Shown here: positions 8,054 through 17,677 of the stretch, piece after piece | Layout of the letters: the number at the start of each line of letters is the position of its first letter | How positions within the stretch are numbered: position 1 is the stretch's first letter | Assembly: GCA_937973635.1 (NCBI GenBank) | Contig: CALJJZ010000027.1 | Span: 1-47,417, forward strand | Length of the DNA: 47,417 nt | Reading direction: 5' to 3' | Origin: an uncultured Bacillota bacterium | GTDB lineage: Bacteria > Bacillota > Dethiobacteria > DTU022 > UBA8154 | Made by a program: the position numbers and the translations under genes | The notes under the pieces: model-generated | Database searches by the model: none | Told to the model about the DNA's origin: nothing | Seen by the model: the letters and a program-made list of their open reading frames with translations, nothing else

Positions 8054-10548
8054 ATCAGCTTAAGCGGCGCTCCTTCATGCAAAAGGATAAATAATTCCTT
8101 TCCACCGGCCTCCAGCAGATATTTCTGCCAGCGCAAGGCCTCCTGCCATTTACGGCGTGCCCATTTATAATCCTCGGACAATTTTAAGCTCCCCAGAAAG
8201 TAGCAGCCGCCATCCCCCTGCCTAGGGAAAAGGCGTATATTTCCTTCCTCCTGCTGCAGGCAGGCCGCCTGCTCAAAAATAAGCAGGCAGCGCTCCAGCA
8301 GGTGCCGGGTGGAGGGAAAGGGCAGGCACTGCTTGAGGGCTCTCAGCGCTTCTTCGCGGGATAAGCTATGGCCTGCCGCAGCCAGCTCCCGCACAGCCCA
8401 AAAAACCTGCTCCAGAACGGAAAGGGAGGGAATGGTAGCCGTTAAAAGACGCAGGTTCTCCCGCCAGTCTCTCTTTCCGTAAAGAAGGTGTACTTTAATA
8501 TTATTGCCTGATTCAAGGTTTTGCAACAGCTGCTTTAATTGCCGTTCCTGCAGAGGCAGATCATAAAGAACAAGGTGGAGAGGCTTTGGAGGGGCTTCGT
8601 TTACCTTCAGCCGCCCCTGATGAGTAAAAGAGATGGCCTGCGCCGAGGAAAAGGAGCTTTTAAGCCGGCGGATCCGTTCCAGCGTATTCACATAGACAAG
8701 GCAGTTTTCTTCCCGTTTTGCTAGCTCCTTGAGGTAATGATCTTTCCGGGACAAACCGCGACGATCCACCAGGGTGAGAAGCTCCCCTGCATACTGGTCA
8801 GCGTAACGTCCGGCCTGAATCTCCAGCTGCAGAGCCTCTCCGCCCCGCCATCTGTCAAAAGAGAGGGAAAAGAACAGATCCAGCTCCCGCAGGGGATATA
8901 TTTCCGGCAGCCTGTTCCTGCCGTTAAAACAGATGGCGGTAAAATAAAAACCGTCCCGGGAGAGACTTAGCTGCAGATGCTTTTGTCCCTGCCCCACCTC
9001 TTTTTTGCCTTCGAGGTGCCAATTTTCTCCCAGAAAAAGGGGGCGTGGGTTGCCGTAGCCAAATGGTTCGAGCATCTCCAGACCCCGGACCAGTTCGGCG
9101 GAAATATCCCGGGGCTGCAGGGGGGCATCCACATAAAAAGCAGGCCCAGGTTCCGCCTCCTCCTGCCATTGACGCAGCAGCCTGTTTAACTCACGGCGCA
9201 AAGCAGAAATATTCTCCTCTTTTACCGTTAATCCGGCAGCATTTTGATGCCCTCCGTAAGCAAGAAGCAGATGGGCGCATTGCTGCAGAGCAGCGGTAAG
9301 GTTAAATGCCCCGCTGCTGCGGCCAGAGCCCTTCCCCTCTCCCTCCTGAAGGGAAACGAGAATTACCGGCCGGTTATACTGCTCCAGGAGGCGGCTGGCC
9401 ACTATGCCAATAACCCCCTGGGGCCACCGGGGCGCAGCCAGCAGGAGAAAATCCCTTTCATCTTCCGGCAGCTCCTCGGCCATTTTTTGCGCTTCCGCCA
9501 GGACGTCTGTTTCAAGCTGCTGACGGCGGCTATTTTCCTGGTGCAGTTCAGCAGCCAGGCGGCGGGCTTCTTCTTCCTGCTCCGCTATCAGCAGTTTCAG
9601 AGCACGGGCAGCATCGCCGAGACGGCCTGCCGCATTGAGACGGGGGGCAAGGATAAAAGAAATGGTCTCGGCAGTAATGCTGCCGCCGCTGTTTGCCGCC
9701 TGGCAAAGGGCCGCTACGCCCGGGCGCGGCTTCTTATTCATCAGGCGCAACCCATGGCTGACGAGGACGCGGTTTTCTCCCAGCAGCGGAACTATGTCAG
9801 CTACCGTGGCCAAGGTTACAAGATCCAGGTACTCTTCCATCCCCAACCAGGGGTCTTTGCTCTCCTTTGACGCTTTAACCCCCGGCTGCCGTGCCAGGAG
9901 AGCCTGTCCCAACTTAAAGGCAATACCCGCCCCGCATAGCTCTTTAAAGGGATAGCTGCACGCAGGGCGCAGCGGGTTTAAAATGGCGCGGGCAGGCGGC
10001 AGATCCAAAGGCGGCAGATGGTGGTCGGTAATCACCACGTCCATACCTCGTTCCCGGGCATAGGCAACCTCGGGGTTACTGCCGATGCCGCAATCCACAG
10101 TAAGCAAAAGGGAAACTTGCTCCTCTGCCAGCCGCCCGATGACGTCCCTGTTCAGACCATAACCGTCCAGGAGGCGGTGGGGAATATAATACATTACATC
10201 TGCCCCAAGTTTACGCAACAGCATAAACAAAAGGGCTGTAGCCCCCACTCCATCCACGTCATAATCGCCATACACGGCAATTTTCCTGCGCTCCCGTATC
10301 GCTTCCCAGATTATTTTAACAGCAATTTCCATGTCCTGCATAGCAAAGGGAGAATGGAGCTGCCCTGGATCCGGGTAAAGAAAGCTTTGCGCTCCTTCAA
10401 CTGTATCCACCCCCCGGTTAACTAGAACACGGGCCAGGGGCAGGGGCAGTTGCAGAGAATCAGCCAGCGCAGCGCATTTTTCCTCGTTAGAGGGGAAAAA
10501 ATCCCAGACAGCAGACTGCAGATTCTTCCCTGTTCCGTATCTTTTCAA
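8050..10548 (-). CDS. recJ: Single-stranded-DNA 5'-3' exonuclease RecJ
   Basis: RecJ degrades single-stranded DNA in recombinational and mismatch repair. The 832-residue protein has the DHH phosphoesterase motifs AVYGDYDVDGVGATALL (residues about 90-106), LTVDCGIGS and VVITDHHLPP (about 150-178), then a DHHA1 domain with GGHQNAAGLTV (about 455) and an OB-like segment. The region after about residue 560 is the long C-terminal extension seen in Firmicutes RecJ, here poorly conserved and of unknown role. The start is a TTG overlapping the lapA stop (TTGA). Confidence 0.93.
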   Translation of the reverse strand: MKRYGTGKNLQSAVWDFFPSNEEKCAALADSLQLPLPLARVLVNRGVDTVEGAQSFLYPDPGQLHSPFAMQDMEIAVKIIWEAIRERRKIAVYGDYDVDGVGATALLFMLLRKLGADVMYYIPHRLLDGYGLNRDVIGRLAEEQVSLLLTVDCGIGSNPEVAYARERGMDVVITDHHLPPLDLPPARAILNPLRPACSYPFKELCGAGIAFKLGQALLARQPGVKASKESKDPWLGMEEYLDLVTLATVADIVPLLGENRVLVSHGLRLMNKKPRPGVAALCQAANSGGSITAETISFILAPRLNAAGRLGDAARALKLLIAEQEEEARRLAAELHQENSRRQQLETDVLAEAQKMAEELPEDERDFLLLAAPRWPQGVIGIVASRLLEQYNRPVILVSLQEGEGKGSGRSSGAFNLTAALQQCAHLLLAYGGHQNAAGLTVKEENISALRRELNRLLRQWQEEAEPGPAFYVDAPLQPRDISAELVRGLEMLEPFGYGNPRPLFLGENWHLEGKKEVGQGQKHLQLSLSRDGFYFTAICFNGRNRLPEIYPLRELDLFFSLSFDRWRGGEALQLEIQAGRYADQYAGELLTLVDRRGLSRKDHYLKELAKREENCLVYVNTLERIRRLKSSFSSAQAISFTHQGRLKVNEAPPKPLHLVLYDLPLQERQLKQLLQNLESGNNIKVHLLYGKRDWRENLRLLTATIPSLSVLEQVFWAVRELAAAGHSLSREEALRALKQCLPFPSTRHLLERCLLIFEQAACLQQEEGNIRLFPRQGDGGCYFLGSLKLSEDYKWARRKWQEALRWQKYLLEAGGKELFILLHEGAPLKLI

Positions 10549-11015
10549 AGCCCCTGTTCTTCCTTTGGTGCACAGTTCCTCCGCCCATGGTCCTGCTCCT
10601 CATCTGTACCCGGGCCGTCAGGCACTGCTGTTTTTTTTGTTTTGCCCTCTGCGCCCCCGGAACCTGCGCTTTCGGCACAGGCCCAGCCTTCAGCCCCGGT
10701 TGTCTCCTCCTGCCATTGTCCAAGCTGCAACAGCAGGCTATCCCTTTCCTGTTCCACTGCCTGCAGCTGCGTGCGGAGCTCCGTCAACTCGCCCTGCAAG
10801 GCGCGCAGGCGTAAAACAGCCTTCACCTGCCTGTAGACACCCAGCAAAAAAATCGTGAGGGCCCCCAAAAAGGCGGCCCCCAGGATAACCAAAACGGCAG
10901 AAACATCCGTTTTACCCACCAGATAATTGATCGCAATAGGCTGGTTATTTGCCAGGGCAAAGATGGCGATAAAGATACTAAAAACCAATGCCAGAATTAC
11001 GCCCAGTTGGCTCAC
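10545..11015 (-). CDS. lapA: LapA-domain membrane protein with coiled coil
   Basis: LapA (DUF1049) proteins are small inner-membrane proteins with a cytoplasmic helical tail; in proteobacteria LapA works with LapB in envelope assembly, but the Firmicute role is unknown. The sequence shows two hydrophobic helices (GVILALVFSIFIAIFALANN and VLVILGAAFLGALTIFLLGV), then a coiled coil (about residues 70-105, LRALQGELTELRTQLQAVEQ), then a low-complexity Gly/Glu/Lys tail. I place the start at the GTG at 11015, preceded by GGGGGG; a longer frame reaches 11168 inside secF but would put a non-membrane segment first. It is coupled to recJ by a four-base overlap. Confidence 0.75.
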   Translation of the reverse strand: MSQLGVILALVFSIFIAIFALANNQPIAINYLVGKTDVSAVLVILGAAFLGALTIFLLGVYRQVKAVLRLRALQGELTELRTQLQAVEQERDSLLLQLGQWQEETTGAEGWACAESAGSGGAEGKTKKTAVPDGPGTDEEQDHGRRNCAPKEEQGL

Positions 11016-11113
11016 CCTAAGCCCCCCTGTCCCAAATGTTAGCACCTCTGCCCTATATTTCGACAGCTTCAGGGGATTTCCTGCCTGACCGGAGATCTTC
11101 CTGCAACCAAGTC

Positions 11114-12040
11114 TCAGGAAGGGGCCGGCGCCTTTTTTTTCAAACCGGCCTTGCGCCACAACAGCCACAGCGGGCTGGCAATAAAGATAGAAGAATAGGT
11201 GCCGCTGACGATGCCGATCAGCAGGGCCAGGGCAAACATTTTCAGGTCCATGGCGCCTACAAAATAATTAAAAGCGATAAAAAGCACCAAAAGAACCACC
11301 AGAGTGGTGAGGGAGGTATTAATTGAGCGCATCAGGTTGGCATTGATGCTGTTCTCCACCACTTCTTCCACTGTGCGGTTGCCCCTGTACTTGAGGTTTT
11401 CCCGGATACGGTCAAAAATAACAATGGTATCGTTGATGGAATAACCGATAATGGTGAGTACAGCCGCAATAAAGGTGCTGTTTACTTCCAGGCGGAAGAG
11501 GGAAAAAATACCGATAATCACAAAAGCATCATGCAAAAGGGCTACAATAGCAGCAAGGGCAAACCTGAACTCGAAACGCAGGGTGATATATAAGATCATC
11601 AGCAAAGCGGCGGCCACCAGGGCAAGAAAAGCCTCCCGCGTCAGTTCACGGCCAATCACCGCTCCCACGTTATCAATGCGCAGGACATCCTGGCCGGTCA
11701 TCTGGGGCCAGCGTTCCCGGAAAGCGGCGATAATCTCCCGCCGGGCCGTTTCGTCCAGCTCAGGCGTTTTTATGACGATCTCGTTCCCCATACCGTCTTC
11801 GCCTCGGCCAACCCGCTGCAAGGGTACACCCTCCAGGCCAAAGGGCGCCAGCACCTCCCTGACTTCATCCATGCTGTAATCATCGCCAAGGCGCAGGTGC
11901 ATAATTGTCCCCCCGGTAAAATCAATACCCAGGTTAAGCCCCACGCTCAACAGGGAAATAAGCCCCACAAGGATAAGCAGGCCAGAAAAAATAAAAGCTG
12001 CGCGACGATATTTCATAAAAGGTATATTTATGGTTTTCAT
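11114..12040 (-). CDS. secF: Protein translocase subunit SecF
   Basis: SecF with SecD uses the proton or sodium gradient to help pull secreted proteins through SecYEG. The 308-residue protein has the N-terminal helix, the signature NLGIDFTGGTIMHLRLGD (about residues 33-50), a periplasmic domain, and five C-terminal helices with GYSINDTIVIFDRIRENLK near 215. The ATG at 12040 follows GGGGGTAATAAGCTT; an upstream extension within secD is open but lacks family similarity. It begins seven bases after secD. Confidence 0.95.
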   Translation of the reverse strand: MKTINIPFMKYRRAAFIFSGLLILVGLISLLSVGLNLGIDFTGGTIMHLRLGDDYSMDEVREVLAPFGLEGVPLQRVGRGEDGMGNEIVIKTPELDETARREIIAAFRERWPQMTGQDVLRIDNVGAVIGRELTREAFLALVAAALLMILYITLRFEFRFALAAIVALLHDAFVIIGIFSLFRLEVNSTFIAAVLTIIGYSINDTIVIFDRIRENLKYRGNRTVEEVVENSINANLMRSINTSLTTLVVLLVLFIAFNYFVGAMDLKMFALALLIGIVSGTYSSIFIASPLWLLWRKAGLKKKAPAPS

Positions 12041-12047
12041 AAGCTTA

Positions 12048-13280
12048 TTACCCCCTGTAGCCCAGGTAAGCAGGTTTTTTAAGCAAGCGGGAACGGGCGG
12101 CCATGCGTAAAAGCATACGGGTAAGGAAAATCGCCGTAAGGAAGCTGGCCATGATGCCGATGAGCAGGACCACAGCAAAACCCCGGACCGGGCCGCTGGC
12201 AACGATAAAGAGGACGAGGGCCACGATTACGGTGGTGATATTGGCATCGAGGATGGCCCGCAGCGCCAGCTCAAAGCCGGTATTAATCGCCGTCAGGATC
12301 GTCTTGCCCAGCCGCAGCTCCTCTTTGACCCGTTCAAAGATAAGCACATTTGCATCTACCGCCATGCCGATGGAAAGGATCAGACCGGCCAGACCGGGCA
12401 AGGTAAGGGTTGCTTTTAAAGCGGCCAGTACCAGGAAAACGACGGCCAGGTAAACGATGAGGCTGATTACGGAGACCAGCCCGGCAAAACGATAATAAAA
12501 GAGCATAAAGAGCGCCACGAGCAAAAGACCGACTATGCCGGCGGAAAAAGCGAGCCTTAAAGCATTTTCGCCCAGCAGGGGCCCTACAGAACGGGTCTCC
12601 AGCTCCACCAGCCGCACCGGCAGGGCGCCGGAACGGAGCATCAGGGCGATACTGTGGGCCTCCTCGGCAGAACCAATGCCCGTAATGATGGCATTGCCGT
12701 CCGTTATCACCGCCTGCACGACGGGGGCGGAAACGAGCTCCTCGTCAAGGTAAATGGCAATAACCTGGTGCAGGTATTCCTGTGTGGCCCGGGCAAAGAT
12801 CTCCCGTCCTTCGGCATCAAATTCCAGGGCGACAACGGGCTGGTTGTACTCACCGCGCGTAAAATAAGCGTTTTTCAGGTTGGCGCCGGTGAGGATTACT
12901 TCCCCTTCAGGGCTCAAAAAGGTAAGCATGGCCGTGCGCCCAATGACAGCCATGGCCTGGCCCGGATCATCGATGCCGGGAAGTTCGATGCGGATACGCC
13001 TTTCCCCTTCCCGTTGCAAGACCGGCTCCACTACGCCCAATTCGTCCACGCGCTGGCGGATAATGGTCATAGCCCGCTGAATTGCATCATAGTCTATCTC
13101 CGCATCACCCGTATCTACCGCCTCCAGCAGGACATAAATACCCCCCTCCAGGTCCAGGCCTTTGCGCAGGTAATCGTCCCAGTTCAACAAAAACACGATG
13201 GAAGCGGAAACCAGGAGCACAGAAATAATGATAAAGAATAAGGCCTGTAAACCGGCTTGCTTCTTTTTACGTTGCGACAT
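12048..13280 (-). CDS. secD: Protein translocase subunit SecD
   Basis: Partner of SecF in proton-driven secretion. The 410-residue protein starts with a basic N-terminus and one helix, then GLDLEGGIYVLLEA (about residues 38-51), a P1 domain, and the C-terminal five-helix block with GLAGLILSIGMAVDANVLIF (about 290). It is short compared with proteobacterial SecD, as usual for Firmicutes with separate secD and secF. GGAGGAGGGG precedes the ATG. It heads the secD-secF-lapA-recJ-relA-dtd run; no clear promoter is seen in the 72-base gap upstream. Confidence 0.95.
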   Translation of the reverse strand: MSQRKKKQAGLQALFFIIISVLLVSASIVFLLNWDDYLRKGLDLEGGIYVLLEAVDTGDAEIDYDAIQRAMTIIRQRVDELGVVEPVLQREGERRIRIELPGIDDPGQAMAVIGRTAMLTFLSPEGEVILTGANLKNAYFTRGEYNQPVVALEFDAEGREIFARATQEYLHQVIAIYLDEELVSAPVVQAVITDGNAIITGIGSAEEAHSIALMLRSGALPVRLVELETRSVGPLLGENALRLAFSAGIVGLLLVALFMLFYYRFAGLVSVISLIVYLAVVFLVLAALKATLTLPGLAGLILSIGMAVDANVLIFERVKEELRLGKTILTAINTGFELALRAILDANITTVIVALVLFIVASGPVRGFAVVLLIGIMASFLTAIFLTRMLLRMAARSRLLKKPAYLGYRG

Positions 13281-13352
13281 CTTTCCCCTCCTCCACTATT
13301 AACGATACCATAAAATTAACAAGTATAAACAACTTTAAATATAAATTTAAGG

Positions 13353-13871
13353 TCATTTTCTAAAACTGCAACCTTCCAGGGCCAGCAGCCTCGCTTTCCA
13401 TGCCAGCCCCGCGCCAAAGCCTGTCAACCTTTTCCCGGCCCCAAGCACACGGTGGCAGGGAATTAAAAGGGGCGTGCAGTTGCGCCCCAGGGCTTGTCCG
13501 GCTGCTCGGGCCCCACGCTCGTTGCCGGCCAGCCGAGCGATCTCCCCGTAGGTCCTTGTTTCCCCGAAAGGGATGACCGCCGTAAGCTGTAAAACTTTAA
13601 GGGTCCAGGCGGAATAAGTGCCAGCCAGGAGGGGGTAGCTCCCCCGTATCTCCCGCCCTCCTTCAAAATAGGCCTTCAGCTCCGGCGCCAATCCCGGCCA
13701 GGGCAGCCCTGGCACCTGCACAGCAGCCTCAAGCTCTGCCGCCGGGAGACAAAGGGGTAGCACCACGTAACCAATGCCGGCTTCTTTAAAATATATCTTC
13801 AGCGGTCCCGGGGGCAGCTCCAAGAGATATAGCTTCCAGCCCGGGGAATCGGCTGCAAAAACAAAGTACAT
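13353..13871 (-). CDS. ogt: Methylated-DNA-[protein]-cysteine S-methyltransferase
   Basis: Suicide repair protein that transfers the methyl group of O6-methylguanine to its own cysteine. The C-terminal half is the conserved domain: a helix-turn-helix segment AVIPFGETRTYGEIARLAGN and the acceptor site PCHRVLGAGKRLTGFGAGL, Cys near residue 138, then WKARLLALEG. The N-terminal half is divergent. The ATG at 13871 follows GGGAAGGATAG and gives 172 residues; the ATG at 13895 lies inside hisI. It is the last gene of the his run, and the link to histidine synthesis looks positional only. Confidence 0.9.
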   Translation of the reverse strand: MYFVFAADSPGWKLYLLELPPGPLKIYFKEAGIGYVVLPLCLPAAELEAAVQVPGLPWPGLAPELKAYFEGGREIRGSYPLLAGTYSAWTLKVLQLTAVIPFGETRTYGEIARLAGNERGARAAGQALGRNCTPLLIPCHRVLGAGKRLTGFGAGLAWKARLLALEGCSFRK

Positions 13872-13875
13872 CTTA

Positions 13876-14220
13876 CTATCCTTCCCGCCGCCCAACCCTT
13901 TCCAAAGGAACGCTGCGGTAAAAACAGCTCCGCTCTCCCGTGTGGCAGGCGGGGCCTGTTTGTTTTACTTTCACCAGAATGGTATCGCCATCGCAGTCAT
14001 AAAGGATCTCCTTTACCTCCTGGATATGGCCCGACGTTTCCCCTTTTTGCCAGAGCTGTTTCCTGCTGCGGCTCCAAAAACAGGTCAAGCCGGTCTCCAG
14101 GGTCCGCTGGAAGGACTCCCTGTTCATATAGGCGAGCATCAGCACTTCCCCATTCTCCCAGTCCTGCACGATGGCCGGTATTAGTTCATAGCGATCAAAA
14201 GCCAGCTCCGCTGCTGCCAT
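13876..14220 (-). CDS. hisI: Phosphoribosyl-AMP cyclohydrolase HisI
   Basis: Opens the adenine ring of PR-AMP in step three of histidine synthesis. The 114-residue single-domain protein (no HisE fusion) shows [15 protein letters not shown], the active region [18 protein letters not shown] (about residues 48-65) and the zinc ligands in [14 protein letters not shown] and [14 protein letters not shown]. The start ATG at 14220 lies one base after the hisF stop, with GAGGTG in the end of hisF. Five bases separate its stop from ogt. Confidence 0.95.
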   Translation of the reverse strand: MAAAELAFDRYELIPAIVQDWENGEVLMLAYMNRESFQRTLETGLTCFWSRSRKQLWQKGETSGHIQEVKEILYDCDGDTILVKVKQTGPACHTGERSCFYRSVPLERVGRREG

Positions 14221-14221
14221 T

Positions 14222-14986
14222 TTAGAGCCGCACCTCCACTCCCTGAGCGTGCAGGTATTCCTTGACCTCTCTGATGGAGAAATGGCGATAGTGGAAAACA
14301 GAAGCAGCCAGCGCAGCATCTGCCCTGCCTTCGATAAGGACGCGGGCAAAGTCCTCCATCTTGCCCGCTCCGCCGGAGGCAATAACAGGGATACTCACCC
14401 TTTCACATACGGCCCGGGTAAGGGGAATATCGTATCCAGCCTGTCCGCCGTCTGCATCCATGCTGGTAAGGAGTATCTCTCCCGCACCGAGCTCCTCCAC
14501 GCGCGCCGCCCAGTCAAGGACAGAAAGGCCCGTGGCCTGACGGCCACCATGGGTATAAACTTCCCAGTCCTCCAGCTGCTCATTCCAGCGGGCATCAATG
14601 GCGACCACAATGCACTGGCTGCCAAAAATGCGGGCCCCTTCTTTTACCAGGGAGGGGTTTTCCACCGCGGGCGTATTCAGGGAGATCTTATCCGCCCCTG
14701 CATTTAAAATATTGCGTATCTGCTCTATGGTACTGATGCCTCCGCCCACCGTAAAAGGAATAAAAACCTCCTTTGCCGTGCGCCGAGCCACCTCAAGCAT
14801 CGTTTCCCGCTTTTCAAAAGAAGCGGTAATATCTAAAAATACCAGCTCATCGGCTCCTTCCTTGTTGTAAAAGGCAGCCAGCTCCACGGGATCGCCCGCA
14901 TCTTTTAAGTCCACAAACTGTACGCCTTTAACGACCCGGCCCTCTTTCACATCAAGGCAGGGTATGATCCTTTTAGCCAACACCAT
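14222..14986 (-). CDS. hisF: Imidazole glycerol phosphate synthase subunit HisF
   Basis: Cyclase subunit that, with ammonia from HisH, makes imidazole glycerol phosphate and AICAR. The 254-residue TIM barrel starts [18 protein letters not shown] and carries the catalytic Asp pair in IIPCLDV and [14 protein letters not shown] (residue about 130), plus [15 protein letters not shown] near 218. GGAGGGGGAA precedes the ATG at 14986; an in-frame TTG at 14998 is an unlikely start. Confidence 0.97.
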   Translation of the reverse strand: MVLAKRIIPCLDVKEGRVVKGVQFVDLKDAGDPVELAAFYNKEGADELVFLDITASFEKRETMLEVARRTAKEVFIPFTVGGGISTIEQIRNILNAGADKISLNTPAVENPSLVKEGARIFGSQCIVVAIDARWNEQLEDWEVYTHGGRQATGLSVLDWAARVEELGAGEILLTSMDADGGQAGYDIPLTRAVCERVSIPVIASGGAGKMEDFARVLIEGRADAALAASVFHYRHFSIREVKEYLHAQGVEVRL

Positions 14987-15014
14987 TTCCCCCTCCAAAA
15001 AAAATAATGCTTTT

Positions 15015-15758
15015 TCAGCAGTCTCCTTTACTTCTTTGCTCTAACTTCTGTATGGCTTCCTGCAGATCCAGAAAGCCGCTATAGAGAGCCTGTCCTACAA
15101 TGACACCCTTTATCCCGTCTTTCTCCAGTTCCTGCAGGCGGAGCAGGTCTTCCAGAGAAGAGACGCCGCCCGAGGCGATTACAGATATGCGCAGTGCCCG
15201 GGCCATCTCCTGCATGGCCTGAAGGTTGGGGCCCTCCAGCATTCCGTCACGGGAAATATCCGTATAGATAATCTCCCTGACACCGATTTTCTCCATCTCC
15301 AAGGCCAGATCAACAGCCCTGCGGGAGGAATTTTCTACCCACCCCTTTATCGCCGCCACACCGTCACGGGCATCAATGCCCGCTACAATCCTTTCCCCGT
15401 AGAGGCCGACCAGCTCTGCGAGCAAGACCGGTTCTTCCACAGCGGCTGTACCCAGGACAACACGGGAAACACCAAGCTTAAAAGCTCCTTCGACGGTGGA
15501 ACGATCCCGGATCCCGCCCCCCAGCTGCACGGGGATCTCCACCGCAGCAGTTATGGCGGCAATAGCGGGCAGATTTACTGGTTTTCCAGCAAAAGCGCCG
15601 TCGAGATCAACTACATGCAACCGCTGCGCCCCCGCTGCCTGCCAGCGCAAAGCTATTTCTGCCGGATTATTGCTATATACCGTTTCCTGTTCCCGTTCGC
15701 CGCGGCGCAGGCGCACACACCTGCCCCGGTGCAGGTCAATCGCCGGGATGATGAGCAC
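15015..15758 (-). CDS. hisA: ProFAR isomerase HisA
   Basis: Isomerises ProFAR to PRFAR in histidine synthesis. The 247-residue TIM barrel has [18 protein letters not shown] at the N-terminus with the catalytic Asp, the phosphate site VQLGGGIRD, and the second Asp in [12 protein letters not shown] (about 170), then [13 protein letters not shown] start at 15758 matches the family N-terminus (VLIIPAID); upstream in-frame TTG codons at 15776 and 15764 are alternatives. It overlaps the end of hisH by 23 bases. Confidence 0.95.
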   Translation of the reverse strand: MLIIPAIDLHRGRCVRLRRGEREQETVYSNNPAEIALRWQAAGAQRLHVVDLDGAFAGKPVNLPAIAAITAAVEIPVQLGGGIRDRSTVEGAFKLGVSRVVLGTAAVEEPVLLAELVGLYGERIVAGIDARDGVAAIKGWVENSSRRAVDLALEMEKIGVREIIYTDISRDGMLEGPNLQAMQEMARALRISVIASGGVSSLEDLLRLQELEKDGIKGVIVGQALYSGFLDLQEAIQKLEQRSKGDC

Positions 15759-16359
15759 CTTCAACCATCCTTCCAAAATTTAGAAGCAAGCGCAGGCCTG
15801 CTTCCCCGCTTTTTTCCGGGTGAAATTGCAGCCCGTACGTATTCCCTTTTTTTACCGCCGCGGCAAAGTTTACACCGTAATCACAGCTGGCGATCCGGCC
15901 CGCTTCAGGAGTAAGGGAAGCATAATAAGAGTGGACAAAATAAAAACGGCTTTTTTCGCCAATGCCCTGGAAGAGAGGGAGAGCGACCGTATCAACTCGG
16001 TTCCATCCCATGTGGGGCACCTTGCCGGCAGAGGAGAAACGCCTGATTGTTTCTGTAAAAAAGGTAAGGCCGCAGCTGCCAGGGGCCTCCTCGCTGCGGG
16101 CAAAAAAAAGCTGCAACCCCAGGCAGATACCCAGAAGGGGGAACCCCTCCCCGTGGCGCCTCTGCAAGTAGGCAAAGAGCCCTTTGCGCTGCAGTTCTTC
16201 CACCGCGCTGCCAAAAGCGCCCACGCCGGGCAAAACAAGGGCGGAGCAGCTGTCAAGGACGGAGATCTTATCTGTGAGCACAGTGGCAAAGCCTAGATAA
16301 GAAAAGGCATTGCGCACACTGGTAACATTGCCCATCCCATAATCAATTACACCAATCAA
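15736..16359 (-). CDS. hisH: Imidazole glycerol phosphate synthase glutaminase subunit HisH
   Basis: Glutamine amidotransferase partner of HisF. The 207-residue class I amidotransferase begins IGVIDYGMGNVTSVRNAF and has the nucleophile elbow FPLLGICLGLQLFF (Cys near residue 80), and the His-x-Glu pair in YGLQFHPEKSGEAG near 185. The start is a TTG at 16359 with AAGGGGGC about 9 bases upstream; the nearby ATG is in another frame. It is the first gene after the his promoter. hisG, hisD, hisC and hisB are not in this window. Confidence 0.95.
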   Translation of the reverse strand: MIGVIDYGMGNVTSVRNAFSYLGFATVLTDKISVLDSCSALVLPGVGAFGSAVEELQRKGLFAYLQRRHGEGFPLLGICLGLQLFFARSEEAPGSCGLTFFTETIRRFSSAGKVPHMGWNRVDTVALPLFQGIGEKSRFYFVHSYYASLTPEAGRIASCDYGVNFAAAVKKGNTYGLQFHPEKSGEAGLRLLLNFGRMVEGAHHPGD

Positions 16360-16390
16360 TAAACATAAGCCCCCTTGAGCAGATGCATGT

Positions 16391-16419
16391 ATTGTAACAC
16401 GGTAAAAAATCACTGTCAA
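16391..16419 (-). promoter_or_regulatory. Consensus sigma-A promoter of the hisHAFI-ogt operon
   Basis: Minus-strand TTGACA (16419-16414), 17-base spacer and TACAAT (16396-16391), about 32 bases upstream of the hisH start. No riboswitch or attenuator is apparent in the short leader. Confidence 0.85.
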
Positions 16420-16540
16420 TGAGCCAACGCAAGGCACGTTCCGGAGTGCCAGAGACACCCAAAAGGGAGCAAAGAGCCCCCGCACAGCCCCTTGCAAAAT
16501 ATACTTTTGAGCTCCGGCAGTAAATTTTGCCTGCCATGTT

Positions 16541-17677
16541 TTAGAGACGGGGAACCAGCCTGTAATATAATTCTTCATAATAGGGTACGATTCGAGCGGC
16601 GGAAAACTGCTCCGCCCGCCTGCGGGCGGCTGCCGCAAGCCTCCCGTGGAGCTCTCCGTCGGTGAGCAGCCGTCTCATGGCCGCAGCCAGAGCGTTAAAG
16701 TCATATACAGGAAAAAGCAGGCCGGTCTGCCCATCGGAGACAACTTCCAGCAGCCCCCCCGTATTCGCGGCTATAACCGGTACAGCACAGGCCATGGCTT
16801 CAAGGGCCACCAAGCCGAAACTCTCCCTCGCCGAAGGCAGCACAAGGAGATCGGCACAGGAGAGCAAAGGCACGGGATCGGCCTGTACGCCAAGAAAGCG
16901 TACATGGGCAGCCAGGCCCATTTCCCCGACCATGCGGGCCACCTTTTCTTTCTCTACGCCGTCACCCACCAGGACAAGGACCACATCTTTTTTTTCCCGG
17001 AGCAAAAGGGCAAAAGCCCTTATCAAGTCCGTTACCCTTTTTACGGGGCGGAAGTTTGAGATATGCATGACGATCTTTTCGCCCCGGGGCGCCAGCTCCC
17101 GGAGCAATTTACTATTAACTTCGCGCCGGTAGCGTTCCAGGTCAATGAAATTATAGATGACCGCGATCTTTTCCTGCTCCTGCTCCTGCTTCAGCCCCAA
17201 AAGAGCGGCGGTCTCCCGGCGCAGGCTAAAAGAGACGGCGGTGACCGCATCGCTTTTTTCTAGGCCATAACGGACCAGCGGCCCCAGCTGCGGGTCGTGC
17301 CCCCAGGTGCTGATATCAGTCCCGTGCACCGTCGTTACGATCTTAACCTCTTCTGCCCCGGCGATCTGGCGGGCCAGTATGGCCGCCACGCTATGGGGAA
17401 GGGCATAATGGGCATGGATAACCTGGGGTGAGCACTCCTTGAGCACCGCGGCAAGCCTGGCCGCTGTTTCCAGGGAAAAGAGGGGATAAGGAAAGAGGGG
17501 GAATTGCCGCAGAGCTACTTCATGGTAAAAGATGTTCTTTTCCACAGTTAAGCGAAAAGGCTTTGCATAGGAGACAAGGTGGATCTCGTGGCCGCGCCGC
17601 GCCATCTCTCTGGCCAACTCCACTGCCACAACGCCGCTACCGCCGGGGGTAGGGAAACAGAGCACGGCTACCCTCAT
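16541..17677 (-). CDS. bshA: N-acetyl-alpha-D-glucosaminyl L-malate synthase BshA
   Basis: First enzyme of bacillithiol synthesis: a GT4 glycosyltransferase joining UDP-GlcNAc to L-malate. The 378-residue protein has an N-terminal Rossmann domain with CFPTPGGSGVVAVELAREMA (BshA signature), VIHAHYALPHSVAA and TTVHGTDISTWG (about 120), then the GT4 donor site SNFRPVKRVTDLI and PSARESFGLVALEAMACAVP (about 285). The ATG at 17677 overlaps the bshB1 stop by four bases, with GGAG upstream. The bshB1/bshC context decides the assignment over a generic glycosyltransferase. It is last in the bsh operon. Confidence 0.92.
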   Translation of the reverse strand: MRVAVLCFPTPGGSGVVAVELAREMARRGHEIHLVSYAKPFRLTVEKNIFYHEVALRQFPLFPYPLFSLETAARLAAVLKECSPQVIHAHYALPHSVAAILARQIAGAEEVKIVTTVHGTDISTWGHDPQLGPLVRYGLEKSDAVTAVSFSLRRETAALLGLKQEQEQEKIAVIYNFIDLERYRREVNSKLLRELAPRGEKIVMHISNFRPVKRVTDLIRAFALLLREKKDVVLVLVGDGVEKEKVARMVGEMGLAAHVRFLGVQADPVPLLSCADLLVLPSARESFGLVALEAMACAVPVIAANTGGLLEVVSDGQTGLLFPVYDFNALAAAMRRLLTDGELHGRLAAAARRRAEQFSAARIVPYYEELYYRLVPRL

